Origin: Tetmemena sp. SeJ-2015
Lineage: Eukaryota > Ciliophora > Spirotrichea > Sporadotrichida > Oxytrichidae
NCBI GenBank assembly: GCA_027382625.1
Contig: JAJKFJ010021825.1
Location: 1-64,000 of the forward strand
Reading direction: 5' to 3'
DNA length: 64,000 bases
The notes below the pieces were generated by a model. That model did not search any database. It was not told the origin of the DNA and saw only the letters and a list, made by a program, of their open reading frames with translations. Positions 23,541 through 34,438 of the stretch are shown here, one piece after another. The position numbers and the translations under genes are program-made. Every line of letters begins with the position of its first letter. The first letter of the stretch is position 1.

Positions 23541-26500
23541 TCACTGTCTGCGTCTGACAGCCTTCTGCTGCATCTGATTAGAGTCTGATCCCATCTGACT
23601 GTTTAAGTCGTTGTTATTCTCATCCTTAATTGCACCAGGGTCTAAAGGCAATCATTAAATAAGTTAGGATTATGCTTATCACTCACATTCTAATTATGCG
23701 AATGTTGAGATGATTCTGAGTGATTTCTTGTTCTCAGCCGCCAGTTTTTCCTTGGTGATGGTGGATCCCTTTTTGAAATTCATGAGGTACATGTTGACTG
23801 CGAAGTCTTAAAGCGCAAAGGCTGTAAAGAAAGACTAATCGGGACACGTCATCCTAAAAAAAAACAGTAAATAATGGCAAGCCAATCTCAGATGGGCACT
23901 GGGTAGTTTAATAAACCCTCAAGTATATTTCACAAATTTTGAAAGTTAGGAAAACATTGTTCTAAAACTTTAATCTTTAAGCCGTAATCCTTAATTCTAA
24001 ATTGTGTATTAGAAGAACAAGCTTCCCTCCTCTATACTGAAAGTATAGGGTTTTAGGGCTGTAAGAATTAAGAATGGCTCTTGAGATTACAACAAACCCA
24101 AATGGTAGTTTGAAGAGAAGTTTAGAGACATGTACTTAAAATAACTAGTCTAAATAGACCGTAAATTGTAGTTTAAGTAACTTTGAAGCTTTACTCCACG
24201 GCTTTGAGAGAAATGTGAAGAGAAAGTAGTTTCATTCATGTTTCAAAGTATCCACTTCCTCAAAAATTCAATATCAAAGGCATTTTAAAAGCCTCAAGAT
24301 AACTACTCATCCATCGTATAGTCAAAAATAAAGCAAGGAGGGATAAACTTGCTAGTATAAATAGAGGAATGAAATCATAGTTGTGAATTTATAAAATGAG
24401 AATCTAGTGATAGAGCAGTGTATAGACAAAATCAAGTAGATATAATCTGTGTATACCATAATAAAGCTAATCATAATTCATTGCATTTAAAGAATAGTTT
24501 ATATAGAAAACCTGAGCATGGGAATATAGTGAAATTCTGATAAAGCTCAATTTAATTTCTAATTAGAATAGCTTAACTTACGATATTTTGAACTGCCTGT
24601 TGACATCTTTCATGTTCATGCCTTGATGCTTCTCTGAAAAGTGTATGACATGAGCGGGCTTGTTAAGTGACTTAGCTAAGTTCCAGATCAGGAAATCCTC
24701 AGACATATCGATTGCGAAGAACTCACACAAACGAGTTGCAAATTTGACATTGGACAACTCTATTTTGTCATTTCTATCGCCCTACAATCCTGTGCCCTTG
24801 GACTTTTTCTCTGGTGAGCCTTCACTCTTCTTTGACAAGCCTACTTAGTCATCTTAGAAGTATAAGTAGTAAAAAAATATTGAATTCGATATTCAGAATG
24901 AGTATTTTTAAGTAGCACCATTTAATCTGAGTGATGGGATTCTGGCAAGCTTAGTACCAGATAGTGATAGGAGAGGTGTAGTGTTGGTGGAACATGCTAT
25001 AAACAATGATAGTTTGATAAAATGAAGATGACTAGCAATGAAAATTAAACTTACCCTATCGATCCACATGTAAATCCTGCCAAAAGATAAACTCAAAAGA
25101 TATTAGAGCTTAATCAAAACTATTATAAAGTGATTTAACCACTATCAGACATAGAAAGTGCGGTGGGAGCTCCAAGACCAGAGGTGTCAAATTTAGTTGG
25201 GATGGAAGACTGCCTTCTGTTGAACTTGAAAAGGCCGTTACAAGTTGAGAAGTAAAATGTATTTGGGTCTGTATTGTCAAACTCCAATTCCAAGCTTTGA
25301 CTGATAAACTATGCTTCGATTATTAGAAATTAATATAGTGTTGGAATTAAAAAGAAATATTTATCATTGATGTCTTAAATGTGCCCCATGACTTCTGGCA
25401 TATACAAGAGGTGTTCATTAAAATTCTCGAGGAGCTTAAACCTACCAGTCATGCTCATATTTAGATCAAACTCATTAAGTCTTTCTCCTTAGCCAGCAGT
25501 GGAAGTTTCAATTAAACTCCAAGTAGATAGAGTTAGGAGCTCAAATTTTAAATGATTCAGGATATCTTTATTTGAGCTCATCAATAACACCAATTTATGC
25601 AGTGCTTCCACCAAACTTAGTGATAAAGAGAAGGCGCTTGATAGGGCAGAAATGCACGTAGTTAGGCAGACCATCTGAGGAAAATGTGGGCCACTGAACG
25701 TTGTACCTACTTCTCATGGATTGCAGGATGTTGAGATATTCGTCAGAATTGTTATCTAGACTCGTGCTCTCAGGCACTTTCAAAGACATGAGTAACTCAT
25801 AATTCAGCTCTTCATTCCTTGCATTTCCCATGTCTAGCTCTTTGAGGTCATAGAGATTAATTGATCCATGTATAGTTCCAGCTATGAGAAGTGTATCATC
25901 GCCAGGAGTACACATCTAAGTCACCTCACTTTCACTCCTAAGAATTCTGATTGCAGTGTTTGTTATCACGCTATAGATCAGTATGATATTTAGAATCTCC
26001 CCGTTAGTCTATAAGACAGTATAGGCGACAGCACACTTTGACTGAGGGGAAGATTCAAACATGTGTATGCTAGTTATCTTTTGAATACTTGCAGGCTGAT
26101 ATTCTATAGTGAAGAGAGCCATAATCTCTTGAGGAAAGCGCAGACTTTGCTTCAAATCAACTGCGTTCCTTTTTTAGGCGAGGTCTCTGTTAGCTAGAAA
26201 TGACAGTTACTTAAACAAAAATTAAAAAAATTGACTTTATTTTACTCATTTTCTTCAAGCACTTGCTCCATAACTGGACCAGCTCTTGACATGAATTTCT
26301 CTAACTGCAAAGCTTCATTCTCTCTCTTCTTCTTCCTTTTATAGCCCTTATTCTTACCTTGATCATATACTTCGAATTTTTTGAGATATCACCCTCTCAT
26401 TTTTGCTAAGTTTAGTTAATCATGATATCTTCAGGTGCTTAATTGAATTTATCTTCTGCTCCAAGATCCTCAGTCTGCACATCTCTGTCGATGTTTTCAT

Positions 26501-28226
26501 CTCCAGTGCTTATGATTGCAGTTTTCACCACTCCTGCTGTAACTTTTCCATAGTAGACATCTTGAGGAGTTTGGGGCACCATCTCAAACATGTTGAAGAA
26601 TTCTTCTTAGCCAAGACCTATAAGTTCACGAAGCTCCTCAGCTCTAATCAGTTGCTAGTTTGCAGCTAGGTGGTCAACCTTCTCTCCAACGATCAAACCT
26701 TTTCCTCGAGAGAATGAGTCTAGGTTTTAGTTGGTAGCTGCAGAACCTAGCTTGGGACCTACTCAGAAAAATAGCAAACAATTTGATATACTTAGTTTAT
26801 TTGGACCTGAGAGGACATTTTAACCTCCACTGTGGATACCACCAAAGCCTTAAGCTTGCTGAAGAGATGGCTTGTTCTCAATGTATTTGATTGCCCTTGC
26901 CTTTTCTCTATCCATGGCTTTTCTTAGCTTCTCAAGTTGATCCTCTTGTGTGCCTGCACTTGCTGCATCATCATTTTTGTCGTCTTCAAATCCCCCATCA
27001 CTGTAGCCATCGTCATCTGAGTCCTTGGCTTGTAAAAAGTATATATGTGGATATGCTTTCATATAATGTTGTTTAGAAGCAGTAGTGGGTTTAGAGTTCT
27101 AAGAGCTGTTATCGGTCCTTGAGTTATTCAAGTTCTTCTTGTCTCTCATAAGCTAGGGACCTAGCTACTTCGCCCCTGTCTTCAAGATCTTCACAGGGCC
27201 TACCAAATTAGTGCTCACCATAAAAATAAAGTAATATTAAGTTATATTTCAACATCCCTCCTGCTGGGGGTAGGCCACCCATTCCTCCTCCAACTGGTGG
27301 TCTACCTCCTCCAAATTTATTGAACTTGGCTCCAACAGGTTCATCCACCAAACTGTCCACCACATCATCTTAGTTTTACATATTGAAGTTAGCTGGGAGC
27401 CCACTGGTCTTCTCGTCAGGCTCGTCCATCACGAATTGCTGCCTTTTCTTTATTTGGAATTTCTTGATGTTTGTTGGGAGGATGGCTTTACCACCTTGGT
27501 TAAGCATGGGCTTGGACGCGATATTAGAAGTGTTAAGCACGTTTGAGGAAGTAGGAGTTGGCTGTTGAGAACTTGGGTTTTAAATGTCGATGCCAGCTCC
27601 CATCATAGGCGAGCGAGCTGCAGAGATATTCTTTATGACTCCCTGAGCTCCCATATACCCTGGGTTTGGTACTCGCGAATCTAAAGTAAATATCATATAT
27701 GCTTTAATCTGATTAGCTCACGTCGATATTTCCGTCCATGTCTTGATTAGCATTATAGTTGTAGGCGTTTGAGGCAGCACCTCCTCCCATTGCTACCATC
27801 ATTGGTTTAGTGCCTGCTCCTAATTTTTTCTTGACATCAAATGGTTTGAAGGGCTGCGCAGGTTTCTTAGCAGCAGATCCTCCACCTAGATTCAAATCTA
27901 TAAATAACATATAATAATTAAGATTGCCACTAGCACCCACGTCGAAGCCTGCACTAGGATCATTGCTATCTGCATAGCCGCCATCATTATTGGCGTTATT
28001 ATCCGGGCCCTAGTTGATTCTTCCCAGCTCATTTTTTATGAAGTCGTCCATGTCATTCTTCTTGAACGCCCCTCCAAACTATATCGCACAATAAGGAATC
28101 GAAACTCATTAGAATTTATAGCAAATTTCATAATAAGTCTAGGTATTTTAGTTCCTCTTGTAATGAGTGAATGATGGATGAAATTCTAAGGTATAGTCTT
28201 ACTTTTAAAACCTTCTTTGGTCCCAT
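23541..28226 (-). CDS. DYNC2I1: Dynein-2 intermediate chain, WDR60-like
   Basis: Subunit of the retrograde intraflagellar-transport motor. ATG at 28226 (MGPKKVLK), then an intron (about 28052-28201). The N-terminal half is Gly/Asn/Lys-rich and disordered (27250-28050), then acidic (DSDDDGYSDGGFEDDKNDD). The diagnostic block at about 26430-26650 reads LRELIGLGQEEFFNMFEMVP, QTPQDVYYGKV and ENIDRDVQTEDL, which matches the conserved WDR60 segment ahead of its WD repeats. WD-type sequence follows: CTPGDDTLLIAGTIHGSINL and LYDLKE, then DPNTFYFSTCNGLFKFNRRQ and GLGAPTALSMSDSG. It ends at TGA 23541-23543 after introns at 23854-24581 and about 23673-23717. Long and interrupted by at least one IES. Assignment is good; other WD dynein chains are less likely because of the DVQTED block. 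Confidence 0.78.
23854..24581 (-). other. 728-bp intron, probably containing one or more IESs
   Basis: On the minus strand it starts GTAAGTTAAG and ends TTTTTTTTTAG. Splicing joins FKIS to MTCPDQSFF in frame. It is many times longer than the other introns here (24-150 nt), so eliminated DNA within the intron is likely. No pointer pair identified. Confidence 0.55.
25502..25604. other. IES, pointer GCAGTG
   Basis: GCAGTG at 25496-25501 and 25599-25604. Excision of 103 bp joins TKFGGSTA to GQGERLNEF in the WDR60-like gene. Confidence 0.85.
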
Positions 28227-28425
28227 TATGATTTAAAACTGCAAATATATAATCCTCAAAATATCAATTTGAATTATAATTCTATACTTTTTTGTACTAA
28301 TCTAATTACAATTCAAACTTATATGAAATTCTTTTTTTAAAGAAAATATTTTTAAGCAAAATGATTTATGTGAAAGTATGATCATAATTTAGAGAATATT
28401 TAATAGAAGAAATTTATTAGACTTA

Positions 28426-31400
28426 TCATCTTGAAACGTTTAAAAGTTAGAGAAGGAATTCATTCCTCTCTGTGAAATGTTTAAACTTGATCCTCCAGCA
28501 GGCTTCATCTAAAAATCTCTGGAGAGTACTTGCTCTTATAGTTGAGTAGGTGTGAATGTTCCTTTTCAAAATGTGCCATAGACTCTCCACTCTAGAGGTG
28601 GTTTAATATTCGCTTGGACCTCCCCCGTACTTCTACTTATTTACAACTCTATGGATGTAGAATTCCTTGCATTGGTTGTATCCTCGCCAGAAATCAGTAT
28701 ACACTTCAGCTCCCTCAAGCACGTTATCTCTTATCATCTGCAGGCAAGTAATTTCAGATCTATCCTTCATAACAAAAGCTCTCACATCCTTCGTCCCTCG
28801 TTCATAAAAGCCAAGTACCCACACTTTATTCCTTACTCCTCCCTTGGTGTGGTGAGTGAACTTTGACTCATCTATCTCGATAGTCTTTCCAAAGTGTCCT
28901 AACTTGTGGCGGCGATAGTGGTTTTGATAGTAGATGTGGATCAGATGGCGGATCTTGCGGTAAATGTCATACACATACCCATATTGCAAAGTTGGGATAT
29001 TGAATTCCTTCAAATCTCTGAAAGTTTGAAGAGCGTTAAACCCTCTATTGAAGTAGTAAAAGATACAGCGCAAGGTCTCCATCAGAGTAAGATGGTTATA
29101 GTCAAAGATTGTTCCTTCTCTGATGCTTACTTTTACATCATGACATTCAAGCCTCGTGCATTTAAATATTAAACCGTCTTTGTACTTAGAGTGGCAGTTC
29201 ACTATTCTCATTTAGTGTTCACAAGCAGGGCATTTCCTTGACTCAGGCAGCATACCCTTCTAAATCATCCATCTTACACATCGCCTGAAGTTTTTGGTAA
29301 TTCTGAATACCTCTAGGTCTTTTTGAAAGCACATCTCCACCACATCTCTTTTTATGGGTTGGTGTCTTGGCTACCTGATGTCAAAATATTTAAGGGATGT
29401 GTACTTCTTCACTGATAGATTATTTTATCCCATCTCATCTTCAAAGTCATCCATTGATTTATCGAAAAACCCTAATCGCTACTCATTATCGTCATAAATA
29501 TCATCTCTTTCGAGATTACTCTAAGCTAAACCTTGCTCTATTTAGTAAGCGACCTCATCTTAATTAAGTCTAAAACTTGTTCCCTCAGAGAGCAAGCTAT
29601 TTTAATACTTATTCTTTAGATTCTGAGCATGCTCCTCTCTGGCCTCAATAGATTAAGCTGATAAATTCTACTGTTGTTGCTTTTAAAAATCTTTGAGCTT
29701 TTTCAAATTCTAAAGATAGTTTTATTGGGCTTAGTCTTCGGGATCTTCATTGCTATCGTTATTTAGTCTTTCTTTTTAATTATCTTTAGAAGGATTAAAA
29801 CTCAAATTAGGGTTGAACATAGGCACTAAATTCTTGTTCATTTTGATTAATGGAATTTCAAAAGGTACATGTGCAGCTAATTTCTCCCTCTCTTCTCTAG
29901 TTAGTGGTTTTATAATTTTGTTCAAAGTTGAAGCCTTTTCACTTGAATTTCGATCTCTCTGATTCTCTGAGGAACTTTAAGCGTTGAGTCTTATCTTGTC
30001 TACAATCATTTAAGAACCTGCTCTTGTAGATGCTGACAAATCTGACTCCTTACTGATGATAGTTTTCTAACTGCTTTTCAAATTTGAGTCTGCAGGCATC
30101 ATTCCTAAGCTCATAACTACATTAACAGTACTATTTTTATCTGCATTACTCAACTGGTTGCTCTTTTGCATATTTGCGGAAAGGATCTTATCAAAAATTA
30201 GCTAATCTTCTTGCTTGAGTCTCTTCATAGATATAGAAATTTCTTGCTACTCTTTTCTAAGCTGCATCTCCTCATCTTTCATTGTTTGCTGCTTCACTTT
30301 AATTTCCTTTTTAATGTTGTAGAGTAGATTCTCAGGCTTAAATCTACCTAGGAAAGCAAGATCCTCGTTGTTGTCTTCCTCATCTGATTGAACTATCACA
30401 ACATCATACTCATTTATTAAAACCTCGCGAGGCTTATCTAGTTAGATCTCCTGAAGGAGCTCTAAGGCTTCTGGTGTTTGCTTCCACTCATTTTCTTAAT
30501 CATTCCATTAGAAAACATCCGAGATTTCTTCATTCTAGTAGGCTGCATAGGCTACTCCTCTATTCCCAGACATTTAGAACTCTTCAACTTATAGCAGTTC
30601 TCCATTTCCATCTTTAAGCACATCCTGCATTTCTTCGTCAGAGTCATTCTCACGTGCATATCCTTGATTAAAGGATCGATCTTTATCTTAGTGCTTGTCA
30701 AATCTGTAGTTAGAGGGACAATCAAGGTCATTTTCTCCCTTCTTGCGACGATTAAAATTTATCAGCTTGGGATCTTTTTGTTGTCTTAGAGCTGCTGATC
30801 TTGGATAATTAGAGGAAATATTTCTGAGTTCCTGCTCCTCATACTACCTTTCAAGTTCTTTTCTGTAATACTCTTTATCATTATCGCTCTCTTAATCTGA
30901 ATCTTCAACCTCTTAAGAATCTTAGTCTACATTAAACTCATTTGAGTTTCTGTCGTCTCGCTAGATTTTCTATCTCTATCTTTACTCTTCCTTATCTTTT
31001 ACTATCTTGACGACACTATGCTAACTGCTTTCTTCATTTTGAAAAGGAATCATTAATTTTTGCTCTCTTATGAGCTCTGTATTTCACTTAAAGTTCTGCG
31101 TTTTCCTTGGCCTTTTGAATTGCGAGATTTTTCTTAGCCACCAGTTTCCTGGCTTTCTCTTGATTGATATCATCAACCCTTAGAAAATCGTCTGCATCAT
31201 CTCTTCTTTGCATCATTTCAGCTCTTTGTTTATCCTCTTGTTCCTTAACTTGGAAAACCTTGCCCTAGGAGCTAACTCAAGTTAATTGGAAGTTATCAAT
31301 CCTTTGCGAATGAGTTTTCTCCTGAGCCGTTCCTACTTTTTTTACTGCTTTCTTTCTCTCTTAAATGGTTTCAGGGTCCTTGTTTAAGTTGGATCTTCTT

Positions 31401-31726
31401 CCTTATTTGCATCTTTATAATCTGCTTTTGTAGAGCTCTTAAAGATATCTTTTGAAGGATCCTAATCAATCTTTTTTAGTTTATGTTTAATCTTCGTTTT
31501 CAGTTTTTGAGATAACTACTCTTCTCTGGCTTTTAAGATGAGGCTATTTTTTCCTAAAAGTCATCTTCTTCTTCCAGATAACTGCTAGTAGTGAACTAGC
31601 TATACTTGTGTCAACCAGATTTATATTTTTCGGATAGCTGAGACTTTTGATCCTCTATCTAATGAGATTAAGTGGCAGAGTCCTCTGGATTAAAGATCGA
31701 ATAGTTAAAACTGGGGTCCTCATTCG
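28426..31726 (-). CDS. Long low-complexity protein with C-terminal IS1595-type transposase
   Basis: Minus-strand frame of roughly 1000 codons ending TGA 28426-28428. Residues 1 to about 700 are acidic, Gln-rich and predicted coiled coil. The last 280 or so form a transposase. It has a zinc ribbon (CPACEHQMRIVNCHSKYKDG, with the last Cys in LIFKC), then DDE-type positions in IEIDESKFTHHTKGG, VYTDFWRGYNQC and SRVESLWH, the D-D-E/N pattern of IS1595/ISXO2 transposases. In the ciliate code the region from 31056 down to 28426 is one frame. Upstream, three short IESs (31056-31080, 31256-31291, 31605-31625) restore the frame and remove TGAs. Frame uncertainty remains near 31400-31530, and the start codon is not identified. 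Since it is IES-interrupted like a cellular gene, it may be domesticated rather than a mobile copy. Terminal repeats were not found. Confidence 0.75.
31056..31080. other. IES, pointer ATTT
   Basis: ATTT at 31056-31059 and 31081-31084. Removing 25 bp joins ENAELQVK to LMIPFQNEESS on the minus strand and eliminates a frame break in the transposase-fusion gene. Confidence 0.78.
31256..31291. other. IES, pointer TTGGAA
   Basis: TTGGAA at 31250-31255 and 31286-31291. Excision of 36 bp removes an in-frame TGA and joins QRIDNFQ to VKEQEDKQ. Confidence 0.85.
31605..31625. other. 21-bp IES, pointer TATA
   Basis: TATA at 31601-31604 and 31622-31625. Excision removes an in-frame TGA and gives QLSEKYSQFTTSSYLEEE. 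Confidence 0.75.
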
Positions 31727-31979
31727 AAGCCAAATTTTAGTTTAATTCAAGGTTTTTACATATTTGAGATTAAATTATGAGAATAAGTTGCAAGTTAGTT
31801 AGTTGTAATTAAAGAGCCAAAAGTTAGGAACAGAGCCAACACTCAGCCAATTATACTCAAACCCCTTCCCTTAATTATTAAATATTTGCCTTAATCAAAG
31901 ACCGATAATAATATTTGCCCTAAAAAAAAGTTAGAATAAGGAGCATTTAAAACGACTATGTTAAATCTTTTTTTTTTTT
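31727..31979. other. AT-rich stretch
   Basis: Between the transposase-fusion gene and the HINT pointer; no coding segment seen. Contains a T run at about 31969-31979. Confidence 0.5.
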
Positions 31980-32024
31980 GAAGTTCAAAATGATGATTTG
32001 TAATAAGAAGTAAGGATTCCATAC

Positions 32025-32447
32025 CTGCATGAGGGCCGTCATTTAATCACAACTCTGTAGCCTTCATCTAGTTTCTCTTGCATGGCTACATGTCCAGCCA
32101 CAAACATCAAATGTCCCAAGAGAGCGATGTGACTCTTGGTTGCCTTTCTTAGTTGAGAGAGTCCCTGGCGATGCTTAGGGAATAACTAGGAAATGAGTAG
32201 GAGTGACTGGGTTGACATCTCTAAATGCTAAAGCCTGCAAAAGATATTAGATCCTCGTTTGAAAATAGAATTTGTGAATTAATATTCCTTAATTCTTAGT
32301 TGGTTGTCTATAACTTACCAATTCATCTTCGTAGATGATGTTTGCAGGAATCTTTCTGTCCACAATTTTGTCAAAGAGAGTGACTTCCTCTTCAACTGCG
32401 GTTTGAGCCTTTGTAATTTCTTCGTGAGGCTGGTTGTTGTCCACCAT
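32025..32447 (-). CDS. HINT/HIT-family 5' exons (nucleotide phosphoramidase)
   Basis: Hydrolyses purine nucleotide phosphoramidates. ATG at 32447: MVDNNQPHEEITKAQ, then VTLFDKIVDRKIPANIIYED, intron 32235-32318, then ALAFRDVNPVTPTHFLVIP, KH, LSQLRKATKSHIALLGHLMF and EGYRVVINDGPHAG. Exon 2 ends with a GTATGG splice site at 32024. The catalytic His triad is in the remaining exon at 12171-12241. Two one-base excesses (CCC for CC after VIP, AAA for AA in VIND) break the frame. Both are in short homopolymers of an otherwise perfectly conserved protein, so sequence error is the likely cause. Length and motifs after joining fit the family exactly. Confidence 0.9.
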
Positions 32448-32714
32448 TCTTCCTGATCAATCTAAATCTTTAAATTATAAATCTTTCATCAAGCATTAAA
32501 CTTGGCATACAAATTCTAAATGCTTTTAAAGTATATCCAACATTAGAACTTAAGATTTAAAACATTAGATAAGATAATAAGATGAGAATAGCAAACAAAC
32601 TATACTGTAGGAATATCTGACATAATTAAATCGCAATACTATTTCCCTTGATTGAGTGTTAAGAGTATTGGCATCGTCATAGAAGTTATAATTTAATTAA
32701 CTTATTATCTAACT

Positions 32715-33770
32715 ATGGAGGACCAAGATCAGCAAGTAGTCAGGAGAAAGAAGCTTAACCTTTACAAGCTCAAGCCAAAGAACTTAACGTTCAAATAAAT
32801 GTTAACATTAGTTTTAACTTCGAAGGCAGAGAGGATGTGATCATGTTCAGTGATTTGAGCAAGGTATACAGCCTCGAGGGCAGAGAAGAGAAGGTTGTGG
32901 CTCTCAGATCAGTCTCACTTTCCCCCAACACTGAGTTCTACCCCATCAAGAGGTAAGAATAGTACTTAAGCTGTCATGAATATGATTGAGCAGCAAGATA
33001 CTTATAAAGATGTGATAATGGTATCTAAATAATTCTGTAGAGGAGAATTCGTGATGATCAGAGGACCCTCCGGAGGTGGAAAAACCACCATGTTGAACTT
33101 GGTTGGAACTATTGACTTCACCAAGCGATGGAGAGTTATACATCATGAACTAGAGAATCGACGGAGACTCCAAGGATGAGTTCCTCTCCCAACTTCAATT
33201 AATCAACTTAGAGTCATTCAGCTTTAAATTTATTATAACTTCGTTTGAAGCACATCGGATTCGTGTTCCAGACCTTTAACTTTGCTGGCAACTATGTCTG
33301 CCCTCGAAAATGTGGAGCTCCCCATGATTTTGCTTGGCAAGCACTCTGAAAAGGAGAGAAGAAAGAGAGCTATCGCTTTGCTAAAGCGTGTTGGCTTGGG
33401 TGACAGACTCGATCATTTGCCCTCAGAGCTTTCAGGAGGAGAGCAGCAGAGAGTGGCCATCGCTAGAGCTTTGGCAAACGAGCCCGATATTCTCTTGCTC
33501 GATGAGCCCACTGGAGATCTCGACTCTAGAGCTACAGTGCAAGTTATGGACCTGATTTTGAACATCAACAGAGTGGGCCCCCTAGAGGAGATGGAGAGGA
33601 CCACGCCACTACTTGCGTGATGGTCACCCACAACCCCGAGTTGGAGTGCTATGCCGATCGTATCCTTTACGTGCAGGACGGAGTGTTTGTGAAGCAAGCC
33701 ATTAATGAAGTGCAAACTGCCTATCAAGGAAGACGAGTACACCAAGTTCCTCCACAACGAAGACCACTGA
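32715..33770 (+). CDS. ABC transporter ATPase subunit (MacB/LolD-like)
   Basis: ATP-binding cassette with no membrane domain. ATG 32715. After the 35-bp [23 protein letters not shown]. Intron at about 32954-33041. Walker A is [18 protein letters not shown] at about 33060; Q-loop GFVFQTFN; signature [20 protein letters not shown]; Walker [15 protein letters not shown]-loop [17 protein letters not shown]-terminus [12 protein letters not shown] and TGA at 33768-33770. One-base excesses in TT or TTT runs near 33118 and 33276 and shifts near 33590 and 33725 are needed to read the whole protein. These resemble homopolymer errors. The best family fit is the stand-alone lipoprotein/MacB-type ATPase seen widely in protists. 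The transport substrate is unknown, and no permease gene is adjacent. Confidence 0.87.
32786..32820. other. IES, pointer AACTT
   Basis: AACTT at 32781-32785 and 32816-32820. Excision of 35 bp joins KPKN to FEGREDV in the ABC ATPase. Confidence 0.85.
33197..33242. other. IES, pointer AACTTC
   Basis: AACTTC at 33191-33196 and 33237-33242. Excision of 46 bp joins DEFLSQL to [10 protein letters not shown]. Confidence 0.88.
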
Positions 33771-33779
33771 ATGAATGCA

Positions 33780-34354
33780 GTCATCACCTTAAAACACAAA
33801 CTGGCAATAACATTACTGTTGAAATCAAAGCATGCATGCCCTATATTATGTATGTCATCATCAATTAACGATTTACATTCCATTCCCTCATATTCTACAT
33901 CACAATAATACTTCAATGGAGGTATAATCTTTTTTAAATTACAATAAATATAATCAAACAAGTTGTAATGAAAAGTGCTAGGATAGATTCGTAAACCAAA
34001 TTTCAAGCTAGTAGTGAGATGAGGAAAATAAAACCATTCGAGAGGACTTCCAAAGAAGGATTTAACTCTCATATGATTAAGCAAATTGAGGGCATCCTAA
34101 TTGTAGAAAGCGAATGGATACTTCTCATAGAGGAATGGAAGTCAAAGGAAATAGAAAAGCAAGGAGTAAGGAAGGTCTCATCTCTTTCTTACTGAGCTGC
34201 TCTTGTAAAAAGGCCAACTAGTCACCAAAAATCCAGAAACCGTATCCAATATCGAATATGACCATAATAAATTTTAATTCACTAATATCAAGAGATAACG
34301 AGGAGATAAGAGGAATGACTTTAAGAAACAATTTTTTGAAGAGTGCTATCATCA
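33780..34354 (-). CDS. Small uncharacterised protein, limits uncertain
   Basis: Convergent with the ABC gene. Minus-strand coding-like sequence from ATG about 34354 (MIALFKKLFLKVIPLISSLS), through GYGFWIFGDQLAFLQEQLSK, then after a one-base shift near 34125 FLYEKYPFAFYNQDALNLLN, SFFGSPLEWFYFPHLTTS and a Cys-containing segment (YYCDVEYEGMECKSLIDDD). The open frame runs on into the antisense of the ABC gene, which has no TGA, so the true end is unclear. No family recognised; hydrophobic N-terminus. Confidence 0.4.
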
Positions 34355-34438
34355 TTTATCTTTGATTAACTATTCTCGGTTTAAAATTACTTTTAAAAGA
34401 TAAAGATAAGATTCAACATTTATTCCTTATTTTTCTAA

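Noticed and set aside
28651..29172. Plus-strand ORFs over the transposase
   Set aside because: Antisense of the IS1595-type catalytic domain.
32025..33770. HINT and ABC ATPase as pseudogenes
   Set aside because: The only defects are single extra bases in short homopolymers while every catalytic motif is intact; sequence error is more economical.
33413..33779. Minus-strand ORF across the ABC ATPase
   Set aside because: The part below about 33780 is antisense of the ABC signature and Walker B; only the part above is considered as a possible gene.
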